Under the pieces are notes generated by a model. That model ran no database searches and was not told the DNA's origin. It saw nothing but the letters and a program-made list of their open reading frames with translations. The position numbers and the translations under genes are program-made. A stretch of 64,000 bases of DNA from Bradyrhizobium diazoefficiens (GTDB taxonomy: Bacteria > Pseudomonadota > Alphaproteobacteria > Rhizobiales > Xanthobacteraceae), in the NCBI RefSeq assembly GCF_018131185.1, contig NZ_JAFCJE010000005.1, positions 781,813-845,812 on the forward strand. Reading direction: 5' to 3'. This document shows positions 53,442 to 64,000 of the stretch, piece by piece. The number at the start of each line of letters is the position of its first letter. Positions within the stretch are counted from its first letter, which is position 1.

Positions 53442-54716
53442 GTGACAACCCATCCCAACGACCCCAGCCTCCGCTCCTTCATCGAGGTCGATCCTTCCTC
53501 CGACTTCCCGATCCAGAACCTGCCCTATGGCGTGTTCTCGACCCCTGCCAATCCGACGCCGCGCGTCGGTGTCGCGATCGGAAACTACGTGCTCGATCTC
53601 TGGGAGCTCGAGCAGGACTCTCGCCTCGACGTCGGTCCGCTCGGCGTGTTCTCCGGAGGCTCGCTCAATCCCTTCATGGCGCTGGGACCGAAGGTCTGGA
53701 GCAAGACGCGAGCGCGGCTCAGCGAATTGCTGCGTCACGATCATCCGGAGCTGCGCGACAACGAGGAGCTGCGCAAGCAGTCACTCGTGCCGATGCGCGA
53801 TGCAAGACTGCATCTGCCCTTCACCGTCTCCGGCTACACCGATTTCTATTCCTCGAAGGAGCACGCCACCAATGTCGGCGTGATGTTCCGCGGCAAGGAC
53901 AATGCGCTGCAGCCGAACTGGCTGCATATGCCGATCGCCTATAACGGCCGCGCCTCGACGGTCGTGGTCTCGGGCACGAAAGTGAAGCGGCCGCGCGGAC
54001 AGCTGAAGCCACCGAATGTCGAGGTGCCGAGCTTTGGCCCGTGCAAGCGGCTCGATTTCGAGCTAGAGATGGGCGTCGTCATTGGCCAACCCTCGCCGAT
54101 GGGCGGCATGCTGAGCGAGAGCCAAGCCGAAGAGATGATCTTCGGCTTCGTGCTGCTCAACGACTGGAGCGCGCGCGACATCCAGCAATGGGAATACGTG
54201 CCGCTCGGCCCGTTCCTTGCGAAAGCATTCGCGACCTCGATCAGCCCGTGGGTGGTGACGCGCGAGGCATTGGAGCCGTTCCGCCGGAAGGGGCCGGAGC
54301 AGGATCCGGTGCCGCTGGATTATCTCAAGCAGACCACGCCGCAGAACTACGATGTCGAGCTCGACGTCTCCTTGCGTGCGGCGGGTGCCAATGCGCCGGC
54401 CGGCATCAGCCGGACCAATTTCAAGTATATGTACTGGTCCTCGGTGCAGCAGTTGATGCACCACGCCTCCTCAGGCTGCGCCATGAATGTCGGCGATCTC
54501 CTGGGGTCCGGCACCATCTCCGGCCCGGAGAAGAACCAGCGCGGCAGCCTGCTCGAGATCAGCTGGAACGGCACCGAGCCAGTCGATCTGCCCGGCGGCG
54601 CCAAGCGTTCGTTCCTGGAAGACGGCGACAGCCTCGTGATGCGCGGCTGGTGCCAGGGCAACGGCTATCGCGTTGGGTTCGGCGAGGTCGAGGGGACGAT
54701 TGTGGCGGCGGAGTAG
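53442..54716 (+). CDS. fahA: Fumarylacetoacetase
   Basis: 424 residues, GTG start. It cleaves fumarylacetoacetate to fumarate and acetoacetate, the last step of the homogentisate route. Metal ligands D134, E207, E209 and D241 and catalytic H141 (FYSSKEH) align with mouse D126, E199, E201, D233 and H133. The purine-rich AGAAGGAAGAAAG just upstream belongs partly to the repeat, so the repeat may shape its translation. Maleylacetoacetate isomerase was not found in the window. Confidence 0.95.
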   Translation: MTTHPNDPSLRSFIEVDPSSDFPIQNLPYGVFSTPANPTPRVGVAIGNYVLDLWELEQDSRLDVGPLGVFSGGSLNPFMALGPKVWSKTRARLSELLRHDHPELRDNEELRKQSLVPMRDARLHLPFTVSGYTDFYSSKEHATNVGVMFRGKDNALQPNWLHMPIAYNGRASTVVVSGTKVKRPRGQLKPPNVEVPSFGPCKRLDFELEMGVVIGQPSPMGGMLSESQAEEMIFGFVLLNDWSARDIQQWEYVPLGPFLAKAFATSISPWVVTREALEPFRRKGPEQDPVPLDYLKQTTPQNYDVELDVSLRAAGANAPAGISRTNFKYMYWSSVQQLMHHASSGCAMNVGDLLGSGTISGPEKNQRGSLLEISWNGTEPVDLPGGAKRSFLEDGDSLVMRGWCQGNGYRVGFGEVEGTIVAAE

Positions 54717-54739
54717 GTCGCGCCGTTGCCTCGAACGCT

Positions 54740-54824
54740 GTCATTGCGAGCGTAGCGAAGCAATCCAGAATCTTTCCACGGCAGCAGTCTGGATTGCTTC
54801 GTCGCAAGGGCTCCTCGCAATGAC
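54740..54824. repeat. Dispersed palindromic intergenic repeat
   Basis: Ends GTCATTGCGAG / CTCGCAATGAC with inner arms GAAGCAATCCAGA / TCTGGATTGCTTC, forming a long stem. It lies in the convergent gap between fahA and the DUF1272 gene, where it could serve as a bidirectional terminator. Confidence 0.75.
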
Positions 54825-54834
54825 GTGGAGAGAC

Positions 54835-55146
54835 CTACCGCTTCTCTGGCGGCACGTCGCGGATCCGCGCGCAATGCGCGGCGACGTCCTCGACGCTGTA
54901 TTTCAAATGCACGCGCTTATCCGACGGCACCTGCCTGGTCGTGCAGACGCCCGGCCGCCATTCCTGCGTGGGACGGATCGGGCGCGGGGCAAAACCGCCG
55001 CCGCAGTTTGGGCAGACGTTGAACAGCTTCGTGTCGACGCAATCCGCGCAGAACGTGCATTCATAGGAGCAGATCCGCGCATCCGTTGCATCAGGCGGCA
55101 GGTCGCGGTCGCAATATTCGCAGTTCGGTCGAAGCTGGAGCGCCAT
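54835..55146 (-). CDS. DUF1272 Cys-rich protein, 103 residues
   Basis: MALQLRPNCEYCDRDLPPDA opens the family. CxxC pairs (CEYC, CTFC, CADC, CPNC) form a double zinc-knuckle over about residues 8-50, followed by a variable tail (SVEDVAAHCARI). Cytoplasmic; function unknown. ATG 55146 was chosen as the family start; the frame is open 30 nt upstream. Lrp lies next in the same direction. Confidence 0.88.
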   Translation of the reverse strand: MALQLRPNCEYCDRDLPPDATDARICSYECTFCADCVDTKLFNVCPNCGGGFAPRPIRPTQEWRPGVCTTRQVPSDKRVHLKYSVEDVAAHCARIRDVPPEKR

Positions 55147-55219
55147 GGCGGAATTTCCCGATTTGGTCCGGATCATCGCAGATCGCGGGGCTAGCGCGAA
55201 TGCCGCATTTCCCTCGATT

Positions 55220-55699
55220 TCAGCCGGCCTTGATCTCCTTGAGCGGCAGCCGCGAACTCTCCTTCAGCCTATCCAGCACGATCGAGGAGCGCACATGCGC
55301 GACGCTCTGGTGCGGCATCAACACGTCGTTGACGAGGTTGGAGAGGCCCTTGAGGTCGCGGAGCACCGCCTTGAGCACATAGTCGGCATCGCCGGTGAGC
55401 GAATAGGCCTCCTGGATTTCATCGATCCGGTTCACCAGCGCGCGAAACCGCTTCGAATTATCCGGCGAGTGGGTCGCAAGCCCCACCTGGATGAAGGCGA
55501 TGACGCCGAAGCCGAGCGCTTCGCTGGAGAGATCGGCGTGATAGCCCGCGATCACCTTCTCCTCCTCCAGCCGCATGCGCCGGCGCGAGCATTGCGACGC
55601 CGAGAGGCCCGCGAGGTCGGCGAGCTCCTGATTGGTGAGGCGGCCGTCGTCCTGGAGCGCACTGAGAATCTTGAGATCGAAGGCGTCAACAGAGGTCAT
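55220..55699 (-). CDS. Lrp/AsnC-family transcriptional regulator
   Basis: 159 residues. HTH at about 5-60 (DLKILSALQDDGRLTNQELA, LAGLSASQCSRRRMRLEEE) and a RAM/AsnC effector domain at about 65-150 (VIAFIQVGLATHS, GDADYVLKAVLRDL). AAGGACGC precedes the ATG. It is divergent from HPPD; regulators in this position normally respond to an aromatic amino acid and control hpd. Confidence 0.92.
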   Translation of the reverse strand: MTSVDAFDLKILSALQDDGRLTNQELADLAGLSASQCSRRRMRLEEEKVIAGYHADLSSEALGFGVIAFIQVGLATHSPDNSKRFRALVNRIDEIQEAYSLTGDADYVLKAVLRDLKGLSNLVNDVLMPHQSVAHVRSSIVLDRLKESSRLPLKEIKAG

Positions 55700-55717
55700 G
55701 CGTCCTTGGCCCATTTG

Positions 55718-55773
55718 ATGCACGGAACGTGCATATCATAGCCAAACCGCGCCCCATTTGCACGTTCATTGCA
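55718..55773. promoter_or_regulatory. Two operator-like sites between lrp and HPPD
   Basis: ATGCACG-gaa-CGTGCAT is a perfect 7-bp-arm palindrome at 55718-55734. A related imperfect site, TGCACGTTCATTGCA, lies at 55759-55773. Their starts are 40 bp apart, close to four helical turns, as expected for an Lrp octamer. A GATAAT at 55786-55791 may be the hpd -10. Confidence 0.6.
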
Positions 55774-55822
55774 GGCTTCATGAAGGATAATTCCTCTCAG
55801 TAGCAATCTGGGAGAGCCGCCA

Positions 55823-56941
55823 ATGGGACCGTTTCCGCACGATGCGCCGCCGGCCACCGTCAGCGCCGAGAATCCGATGGGCACCGACGGGTTCGAGTTC
55901 GTCGAATATGCGCATCCCAATCCGGCCGAGTTGCACGCGCTGTTCAAGCTGATGGGCTATGCGCCTGTCGCGCGCCACAAGACCAGGAAGATCACGGTCT
56001 ATCGTCAGGGCGACATCAACTATCTCGTCAACGAAGAGCCCGGCACCCACGGCTATGAGTTCGTCGCCGCGCACGGGCCTTGCGCTCCGTCGATGGCGTT
56101 CCGTGTCGTCGATGCCAAGGCCGCCTATGAGCGCGCGATCGCACTCGGCGCCGAGCCTGCGGGTGTGTCCTCGGCACAGAAGACGCTCGACGTGCCCGCG
56201 ATCAAGGGCATCGGCGGCAGCCTGCTTTATCTGGTCGATCGCTACGGCGCCAAGGGCTCGGCCTATGATGCCGAGTTCGAATGGCTGGGGGTGCGTGATC
56301 CGCGGCCGGTCGGCGCCGGTCTGTTTTATCTCGACCACCTCACCCACAACGTCCATCGCGGCCGCATGGATGTCTGGGCCGGCTTCTATGAGAAGCTGTT
56401 CAACTTCCGCCAGATCCGCTTCTTCGACATCGAGGGCCGCGCCTCGGGCCTGTTCTCGCGCGCCCTGACCAGCCCCGACGGCAAGATCCGCATTCCGATC
56501 AACGAGGACGCCGGTGATTCCGGCCAGATCGAGGAATATCTGAAGACCTATCGCGGCGAAGGCATCCAGCACATCGCCTGCGGCTGCCGCGACATCTACC
56601 GCACCATCGAGGATCTGCGCGAAGCCGGCCTGCCCTTCATGCCGGCGCCGCCCGAGACTTATTTCGAGAAGATCGACACGCGGCTGCCCAAGCATGGCGA
56701 AGACCTTGCACGTCTCCAGAGGAACGGCATCCTGATCGACGGTGAAGGCGTGGTGGAGGGCGGCCAGACCAAGGTGCTGCTCCAGATCTTCTCGGCCAAC
56801 GCCATCGGTCCGATCTTCTTCGAGTTCATCCAGCGCAAGGGCGACGACGGATTCGGCGAGGGCAATTTCAAGGCCCTGTTCGAATCGATCGAGGAGGATC
56901 AGATCAGGCGTGGGGTGTTGAAGGTGGGCGACGCGGCGTAG
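55823..56941 (+). CDS. hpd: 4-Hydroxyphenylpyruvate dioxygenase
   Basis: 372 residues. It converts 4-hydroxyphenylpyruvate to homogentisate with Fe(II) and O2. Two VOC halves; iron ligands H172 (DHLTHNV), H250 (GIQHIACG) and E334 (IFFEFIQRKG). The C-terminal gating helix is GFGEGNFKALFESIE. GGGAG precedes the ATG. Length is typical of bacterial HPPD. It supplies the homogentisate used by HmgA encoded 2.5 kb upstream. Confidence 0.97.
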   Translation: MGPFPHDAPPATVSAENPMGTDGFEFVEYAHPNPAELHALFKLMGYAPVARHKTRKITVYRQGDINYLVNEEPGTHGYEFVAAHGPCAPSMAFRVVDAKAAYERAIALGAEPAGVSSAQKTLDVPAIKGIGGSLLYLVDRYGAKGSAYDAEFEWLGVRDPRPVGAGLFYLDHLTHNVHRGRMDVWAGFYEKLFNFRQIRFFDIEGRASGLFSRALTSPDGKIRIPINEDAGDSGQIEEYLKTYRGEGIQHIACGCRDIYRTIEDLREAGLPFMPAPPETYFEKIDTRLPKHGEDLARLQRNGILIDGEGVVEGGQTKVLLQIFSANAIGPIFFEFIQRKGDDGFGEGNFKALFESIEEDQIRRGVLKVGDAA

Positions 56942-56964
56942 GTCCCAGCCTCACGCACATTGCC

Positions 56965-57051
56965 GTAGGGTGGGCAAAGCGCCGTGCCCACGTCCTGGCC
57001 GATTGATGCGAAGACGTGGGCACGGCGCTTTGCGCCTTTGCCCACCCTACG
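56965..57051. repeat. Dispersed palindromic intergenic repeat
   Basis: Arms GTAGGGTGGGCAAAG / CTTTGCCCACCCTAC and inner GCCGTGCCCACGT / ACGTGGGCACGGC give a nearly continuous long hairpin. It lies between the convergent HPPD and CoA-transferase genes. This wording is common between genes in many alphaproteobacteria. Confidence 0.8.
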
Positions 57052-57067
57052 GGACTGTGCGCCGGGG

Positions 57068-58180
57068 TTACTTCGCTGCCGCCCACGCCTTCGTCACCGC
57101 GCCGATCTCCGCGCCTTCCGGCTCCCGCACCGCTGACGGCGTGCGCGAGAATCTCGGCGCCGGCGCAGGCTGCTTCACGCCGTGGCGTTCGACGAAGACG
57201 TTGCGGGCGACCATGTGTGGATGCTTTGTTGCCTCCGACATGGTCAGCACCGGCGCGAAGCAGATGTCGGTGCCTTCCATGATCTTGCACCAGTCCTCGC
57301 GCGTCTTGCTCTTGAACACCGCCTTGAGCTTCTCCTTCAGCGCCGGCCATGCCTTGGGATTCATCTGCGCGTCGAAATCGGCATCGGTGAGGCCCGCATG
57401 CTCGCGGAGCAGCGAGTAGAACTGCGGCTCGATCGAGCCGATCGAGACGAAGTGCCCGCAGGCACATTCATAGACGCCGTAGAAATGCGCGCCGCCGTCG
57501 AGGAAGTTCTGGTCCCGCTGTTCGGTCCAACGGCCCATATTGGTCATGTCGAAGAAGAACGACATCAGCGAGGCCGCTCCGTCGCACATTGCGGCATCAA
57601 CCACCTGGCCCTTGCCGGAGCGCGAGGCTTCCAAAAGCGCAGCGAGCACGCCGACGACGAGATAGAGCGCGCCGCCGCCGAAATCACCGACCAGATTGAG
57701 CGGCGGCACCGGCGTCTCCTTGGGGCCGATCGCGGCGAGCGCGCCGGTGATGGAGATGTAATTGATGTCGTGACCGGCCGCGTTCGCCAGTGGGCCTTCC
57801 TGGCCCCAACCGGTCATGCGGCCATAGACCAGCCTGGGGTTGCGCGCGAGCACGACGTCAGGCCCGAGGCCGAGCCGCTCCATCACGCCGGGACGAAAAC
57901 CTTCGACCAGCGCATCGGCGCTGGCCAGGAGGTCGAGCACTTGCGCGATCGCCGCCTTGTCCTTGAGATCGAGCTCGATCACCTTGCGGCCGCGGCCCGC
58001 CACCGACTTCATGCTCTTCTTCGCGCCGACGCGGTCGAGCGTGACGACGTCGGCGCCCATGTCGGCCAGCATCATGCAGGCGAACGGGCCGGGCCCGATG
58101 CCGGCGAATTCGACGATGCGGAAGCCCGAGAGCGGGCCGGAGGCGCGGACGGACGCGGAGGGGGCTGATTTATCGAGCAC
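57068..58180 (-). CDS. CaiB/BaiF CoA-transferase family, alpha-methylacyl-CoA racemase-like
   Basis: 370 residues from GTG 58180 (GAGGAAAC 5 nt upstream). An in-frame ATG at 58225 or 58282 would add a poorly conserved leader. RIVEFAGIGPGPFACMMLADMG is the family N-terminus. GHDINYISITGAL supplies the His-Asp of racemases and NLVGDFGGGA the second Asp, which together favour alpha-methylacyl-CoA racemase (Amacr) over a transferase. It would invert 2-methyl branched acyl-CoAs before beta-oxidation. It lies downstream of the cox-like operon but is separated by a terminator. Confidence 0.85.
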   Translation of the reverse strand: MLDKSAPSASVRASGPLSGFRIVEFAGIGPGPFACMMLADMGADVVTLDRVGAKKSMKSVAGRGRKVIELDLKDKAAIAQVLDLLASADALVEGFRPGVMERLGLGPDVVLARNPRLVYGRMTGWGQEGPLANAAGHDINYISITGALAAIGPKETPVPPLNLVGDFGGGALYLVVGVLAALLEASRSGKGQVVDAAMCDGAASLMSFFFDMTNMGRWTEQRDQNFLDGGAHFYGVYECACGHFVSIGSIEPQFYSLLREHAGLTDADFDAQMNPKAWPALKEKLKAVFKSKTREDWCKIMEGTDICFAPVLTMSEATKHPHMVARNVFVERHGVKQPAPAPRFSRTPSAVREPEGAEIGAVTKAWAAAK

Positions 58181-58311
58181 GTGTTGTTTCCTCGGATCGC
58201 GGGCGATTGTCGATGGTTCGGCCATCGCCGCTGCATTGTTCTTGAGCGAGTTAATCGGCTGATTAACTTTTCTCGCCTTCACGCCAGCGAGGCAAGCGCT
58301 TTCGATGCCGC

Positions 58312-58348
58312 AGCCAAAATAAAACGGCGCGCACCGAAGTGCGCGCCG
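58312..58348 (-). terminator. Intrinsic terminator of the cox-like operon (UUCG loop)
   Basis: On the minus strand, a 10-bp GC stem (GGCGCGCAC/GTGCGCGCC plus one C-G pair) closes a TTCG tetraloop and is followed by GTTTTATTTT. It lies 36 nt after the M-subunit stop. Stem, exceptionally stable loop and U run are all present. Confidence 0.85.
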
Positions 58349-58383
58349 CGGAAAATTTGCGTCGAGACGCTAGCGCATGAGCG

Positions 58384-59184
58384 TCAGCCGGCAGCTGCGA
58401 CCGCGCGCTGTGCCATCACCTTGACGAGGTTGGCGCGGTATTCCGCCGTGCCGTGGATGTCGGCCAGCAGTCCGTTCGCCGAAATGCTGACGTTGTCGAT
58501 CGCCGATGGCGACCAGTTCGCCTTCAGCGCGGCTTCGATCGCGGGCACCCGCATCACGCCGCTCTGCGAGGCCCCTGTGGCGGCGACCCGAACCTCGCCC
58601 GATTTGGTCTGGGCGACGAACACGCCGGTCAGCGCGAAACGCGAGGCCGGATGCCGCATCTTCTCGTAGCCTGCCTTCGCCGGCACCGGGAACGATACGG
58701 CCGTGATGATCTCGCCGTCTTCGAGCGCCGTCGTGAACAGGCCCTGGAAGAAGTCCTCCGCCCCAATCGACCGCTTGTTGGTCTTCACGGTGGCGCCGAG
58801 CGCGAGCAGGGCGGCGGGGAAGTCTGCCGCGGGATCGTTATTGGCGATCGAGCCGCCGATCGTGCCGCGGTAGCGCACGGCAGGGTCGCCGAGCACCGAG
58901 GTGAGATGGGCGATCGCGGGGATCGCCTTCTTCACATCGGCATTCGTCATGATGTCGTAATAGATCGTGCCGGCCTTGATGGTCAGCGTGTCACCCGACA
59001 GTTCGACGCCCTGTAGCTCCTTGATCTTGCCGAGGTCGATGACATCCGAGGGGCTGGCGAGCCGCTGCTTCATCACCGGCAGCAGCGTCTGGCCGCCGGC
59101 CAGAAACTTCGCCTCGCTGCTTTTGCCGAACAGGCTGACGGCCTCGTCGACCGAGGAAGCGCGATGATATTTGGTCTGATACAT
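58384..59184 (-). CDS. coxM: Medium (FAD) subunit, xanthine-oxidase/CoxM family
   Basis: 266 residues. FAD-binding AKFLAGGQTLLPVMKQRL (about 30-47) and TIGGSIANNDPAADFPAALL (about 105-125), with a C-terminal CO_deh_flav_C-like domain. It passes electrons from the Fe-S subunit to an acceptor. It follows the large subunit by 15 nt. The symbol reflects family only; the enzyme is probably not a CO oxidiser. Confidence 0.9.
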   Translation of the reverse strand: MYQTKYHRASSVDEAVSLFGKSSEAKFLAGGQTLLPVMKQRLASPSDVIDLGKIKELQGVELSGDTLTIKAGTIYYDIMTNADVKKAIPAIAHLTSVLGDPAVRYRGTIGGSIANNDPAADFPAALLALGATVKTNKRSIGAEDFFQGLFTTALEDGEIITAVSFPVPAKAGYEKMRHPASRFALTGVFVAQTKSGEVRVAATGASQSGVMRVPAIEAALKANWSPSAIDNVSISANGLLADIHGTAEYRANLVKVMAQRAVAAAG

Positions 59185-59199
59185 CTTGGTTGCTCCCTC

Positions 59200-61542
<2,343 letters not shown>

Positions 61543-61628
61543 GTCTGGTCCTCCCGACCGGAAATTATATGGCTGCGCCTTCCTTCGAGAGCGGCAGCGG
61601 TCATTTTGTTCGTTCGAGGCGCGCCGCT

Positions 61629-62114
61629 TTACTCGGCCGCCTGCGAGACCTTCATGCGTCCGGCCGCATCCAGCACGGCTTTCACGATGTTGTGGTAGCC
61701 GGTGCAGCGGCAGATATTGCCTTCCAGCTCTTGGCGGACCGTCGTCTCGTCGAGCTGGCCACCATGGCGCTGCACGATGTCGATCGCCGACATGATCATG
61801 CCCGGCGTGCAATAGCCGCATTGAAGGCCATGATTGTCGCGGAAAGCGGCCTGCATCGGATGCAGTTCGTCGCCCTTGGCGATGCCCTCGATGGTGGTGA
61901 TGCTGGCGCCGTCGGCCTGGCCCGCCAGCATGGTGCAGGATTTCACCGCCCTGCCGTCCATATGCACGACACAGGCGCCGCACTGGCTGGTGTCGCAGCC
62001 CACATGGGTCCCCGTGAGATTGAGGTGATCGCGCAGGAGTTGGACCAACAGCGTGCGGTCCTCGACGTCGACAGCCACGGCCTTGCCGTTCACTGTCAGT
62101 TTGACTGTAGACAC
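61629..62114 (-). CDS. coxS: Small [2Fe-2S] subunit, CoxS-like
   Basis: 161 residues, GTG start after GGGAGGAC. N-terminal plant-type cluster C40, C45, C48 and C60 (GCDTSQCGAC), C-terminal helical cluster C99, C102, C135 and C137 (CGYCTPGM, ICRCTGY). It relays electrons between the Mo centre and FAD. First gene of the S-L-M operon; 86 bp separate it from the large subunit. Confidence 0.94.
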   Translation of the reverse strand: MSTVKLTVNGKAVAVDVEDRTLLVQLLRDHLNLTGTHVGCDTSQCGACVVHMDGRAVKSCTMLAGQADGASITTIEGIAKGDELHPMQAAFRDNHGLQCGYCTPGMIMSAIDIVQRHGGQLDETTVRQELEGNICRCTGYHNIVKAVLDAAGRMKVSQAAE

Positions 62115-62465
62115 GGTGTAGTCCTCCCGGGATTGATTTTGATTGCTTCTAATTAGAGACAGCGACCCGGAACTTTGCAACTAGGATTTTGGTCGCCCGC
62201 GTCATGGAAAGGTCATTGATCCAGCCGGAGACATGAGGTGCCCGTCCACGGGACTGAGACCGGCGAGGGCGATCCCCGGCTATTTTCCCTGCTAAAGTGC
62301 AGAGTTTGCGTGGGATGCCAGCCGTTGCCGGTTCGGTGGGCCTTTGGCGGAGGAGCGCGGATGCGGCGAATTTACCGCCCTTTATCCATTCTGCCCTAGT
62401 TTTGCGCATTCGGATCTGGGGGCAGGGCGCCGCCGGATCGGGGCTGAATGAAAATGGGGGTGGGA
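62115..62465. other. Divergent intergenic region, 351 bp, no gene seen
   Basis: It lies between the cox-like operon and the last chemoreceptor. A 10-bp palindrome TCTAATTAGA (62148-62157) about 34 bp before coxS may be an operator or overlap its -10. Nothing else was recognised. Confidence 0.5.
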
Positions 62466-64000
62466 ATGTCCGGGCGTATCGCGTCGCCGTCAAAGCGCAC
62501 AATATTTCCCACTCTCAGGTTTCGCGCCAAGATCATCCTCGGCTTTGCCGTCGTGCTGGCGATCTCCGCCGGGAGCATGGCGTTCTCCTATTTCGGCTTC
62601 GAACGCGTTTCGGAAGGCGTCGGATCCTACCGCAGCAGCGTTTCGGAGGCCGATCGCGCCCGCGATATCGATCGCGAACTGCTGGGCTATCGTTCGGCTG
62701 CCCGCTACTTCGTGGTGACCGGCAAGGAAGATGACGCCAAGGCGGCGCTGGACGCCGAGGCCGGCCTGAAGAATGCCATCGATCAGGCGATCAGGAATGC
62801 CAAGAAGCCAGCGCGGCTGGAGAGCCTCAACAAGCTCGCCAAGGAGTTTTCCAACTTCTCGGCGACCTTCGCCCAGATTCTGCAGGCCAAGCGCGACAGC
62901 GCGCTTCTGGTCCAGAATCAGCTTCAGCGCAACGCCAACCTCCTCAAATACAAGCTGGACGACGTCGGTAACAACGCCTCCGACTCCGAGGCGCAGGCGA
63001 TCGAATTCGGCACCAAGCAGGTCAACGCCCAATTCCAGACCGCCAGTGCGGCCGCGAGCAATTTCATCCTCAACTCCGACCAGGCCGTCGGAGCAAGTGC
63101 GATGGCGCGGCTGAAGTTCGTCGAGAACTCGCTCGGCGCGGTCTATTCCATGGATGACAAGATCGTCGCCGGCCTGAAGGAGGCCAAAGCGCTTCTCGGT
63201 GCCTATCGCGAAGCGCTGGAGAAGCTGATTGCGAAAGCCAAGCTGGTCGACGACCTCGTCACCGAGATGAGCGGCTCGGCCGGTGCGATCCTGCAAGGAG
63301 CTACCGCCATGAAGGCGGACCTCGTCGCCGAACAGCAGCGGCTGGAATCGGAGTCGGAAGCGACCATCGGGCAGACGGAGCAACTGGTTCTCATCCTCGC
63401 CATTGGCGGCACGCTGCTTGGCGCGGTCCTCGCCTTCCTGCTCGGCACCGGCATTTCGCGTCCGATGATCGCGATGTGCAAGGCGATGCGCGAGCTGGCC
63501 TCGGGCAATTTCGACGTCGTGCTGCCGGGCCTCGGCCGCAAGGACGAGATCGGCGAGATGGCCGGCGCGGTCGAGGAGTTCAAGGTCCAGGCGGTGGCCA
63601 AGGCCGAGCGCGATGCCGCCGCCAGCGAAGTCCAGAACCGGGAGCAGGCGGCCAGCCGCCGCGCCGAGCTGATTCGTTTCGCCGACGATTTTGAGAGCGC
63701 GGTCGGTGCCATCGTTTCCAACGTCTCGGCCTCCGCCGTGCAGCTGGAATCGGCAGCCTCCACGCTGACCCGCACCGCCGAGACCACCCAGAGCCTGTCG
63801 AGCCAGGTCGCGGGCGTCTCCGAGCAGGCTTCGAGCAACATGCAGTCGGTTGCCACCGCGACCGAAGAGCTCTCGGCCTCGGTCGAGGAGATCGGCCGCC
63901 AGGTGCGCGATTCCAGCCGCATCGCGGAGGCCGCCGTGGTTCAGGCCAGGGAGACCGACGGGCGCATCGGCAAGCTGTCGCATGCGGCCCAGCAGATCGG
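62466..64000 (+). CDS. Methyl-accepting chemotaxis protein (3' end cut by window edge)
   Basis: About 511 residues visible. TM1 near 20-42 (IILGFAVVLAISAGSMAFSY), a long all-helical periplasmic sensor (about 45-300, HBM-like), TM2 at about 305-328 (LVLILAIGGTLLGAVLAFLL), HAMP (about 330-385) and the start of the signalling coiled coil. The hairpin tip is outside the window. ATGs at 62448 and 62454 are also in frame; 62466 follows a G-rich stretch. The sensor differs from that of the chemoreceptor at 3.7 kb, so the two detect different signals. Confidence 0.9.
   Translation, partial: MSGRIASPSKRTIFPTLRFRAKIILGFAVVLAISAGSMAFSYFGFERVSEGVGSYRSSVSEADRARDIDRELLGYRSAARYFVVTGKEDDAKAALDAEAGLKNAIDQAIRNAKKPARLESLNKLAKEFSNFSATFAQILQAKRDSALLVQNQLQRNANLLKYKLDDVGNNASDSEAQAIEFGTKQVNAQFQTASAAASNFILNSDQAVGASAMARLKFVENSLGAVYSMDDKIVAGLKEAKALLGAYREALEKLIAKAKLVDDLVTEMSGSAGAILQGATAMKADLVAEQQRLESESEATIGQTEQLVLILAIGGTLLGAVLAFLLGTGISRPMIAMCKAMRELASGNFDVVLPGLGRKDEIGEMAGAVEEFKVQAVAKAERDAAASEVQNREQAASRRAELIRFADDFESAVGAIVSNVSASAVQLESAASTLTRTAETTQSLSSQVAGVSEQASSNMQSVATATEELSASVEEIGRQVRDSSRIAEAAVVQARETDGRIGKLSHAAQQI

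Overview
The window reads as chromosomal DNA of a GC-rich alphaproteobacterium of the Bradyrhizobium / Nitrobacteraceae type. Three things point that way: strong GC bias at third codon positions; gene neighbourhoods familiar from soil Rhizobiales (aromatic and sugar-acid catabolism, form II cox-like hydroxylase genes, many chemoreceptors); and palindromic intergenic repeats of the kind that litter Bradyrhizobium genomes. The genus call is inference. No rRNA, tRNA, complete insertion sequence, CRISPR array or prophage was seen.

Layout, left to right. 1-5.9 kb: a multi-PAS histidine kinase running off the left edge, its response regulator, and a divergent chemoreceptor. 5.9-13.1 kb: a sugar-acid locus with a GntR/FCD repressor, a perfect 26-bp operator palindrome, a three-gene ABC importer, a pentonate dehydratase, an RraA-like protein, an intrinsic terminator and a Tat-exported lactonase. 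13.3-22.2 kb: prolyl oligopeptidase, an MBOAT/SGNH O-acetylation pair, serine-glyoxylate aminotransferase, an SNase-like protein lacking a catalytic Glu, and a large protein of unknown function. 22.6-30.7 kb: a caspase-fold pseudoenzyme, an orphan efflux adaptor, a lactonase-family propeller, several small genes, and an AraC - hypothetical - NDH-2-like - metallo-hydrolase cluster.

30.9-40.5 kb: LysM and LTxxQ envelope proteins, a degenerate region with a structured repeat, an adenylate cyclase, an AsmA protein and a Crp/Fnr regulator. 40.5-47.2 kb: an RND pump with its adaptor, an OmpA-like protein and a second caspase-fold pseudoenzyme with TPRs. 47.6-57 kb: tyrosine/homogentisate catabolism. 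An AHL-lactonase-like hydrolase comes first, then MarR divergent from FAD hydroxylase - DUF2783 - metallo-beta-lactamase-fold protein - hmgA - fahA, then Lrp divergent from 4-hydroxyphenylpyruvate dioxygenase. 57-62.1 kb: a CaiB/BaiF CoA-transferase or racemase and a form II cox-like (S-L-M) operon ending in a UUCG terminator. 62.4-64 kb: a second chemoreceptor running off the right edge.

How the parts work together: HPPD, HmgA and FahA take 4-hydroxyphenylpyruvate through homogentisate to fumarate plus acetoacetate (the maleylacetoacetate isomerase is not in the window), and the FAD hydroxylase probably feeds a second aromatic substrate in. The GntR locus looks like an import-dehydrate-cleave route for a sugar acid or lactone. 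The most unusual items are the two caspase homologues that have both lost the His-Cys dyad, the nested-hairpin repeat near 34.4-34.7 kb, and the helically spaced operator-like sites between lrp and hpd.
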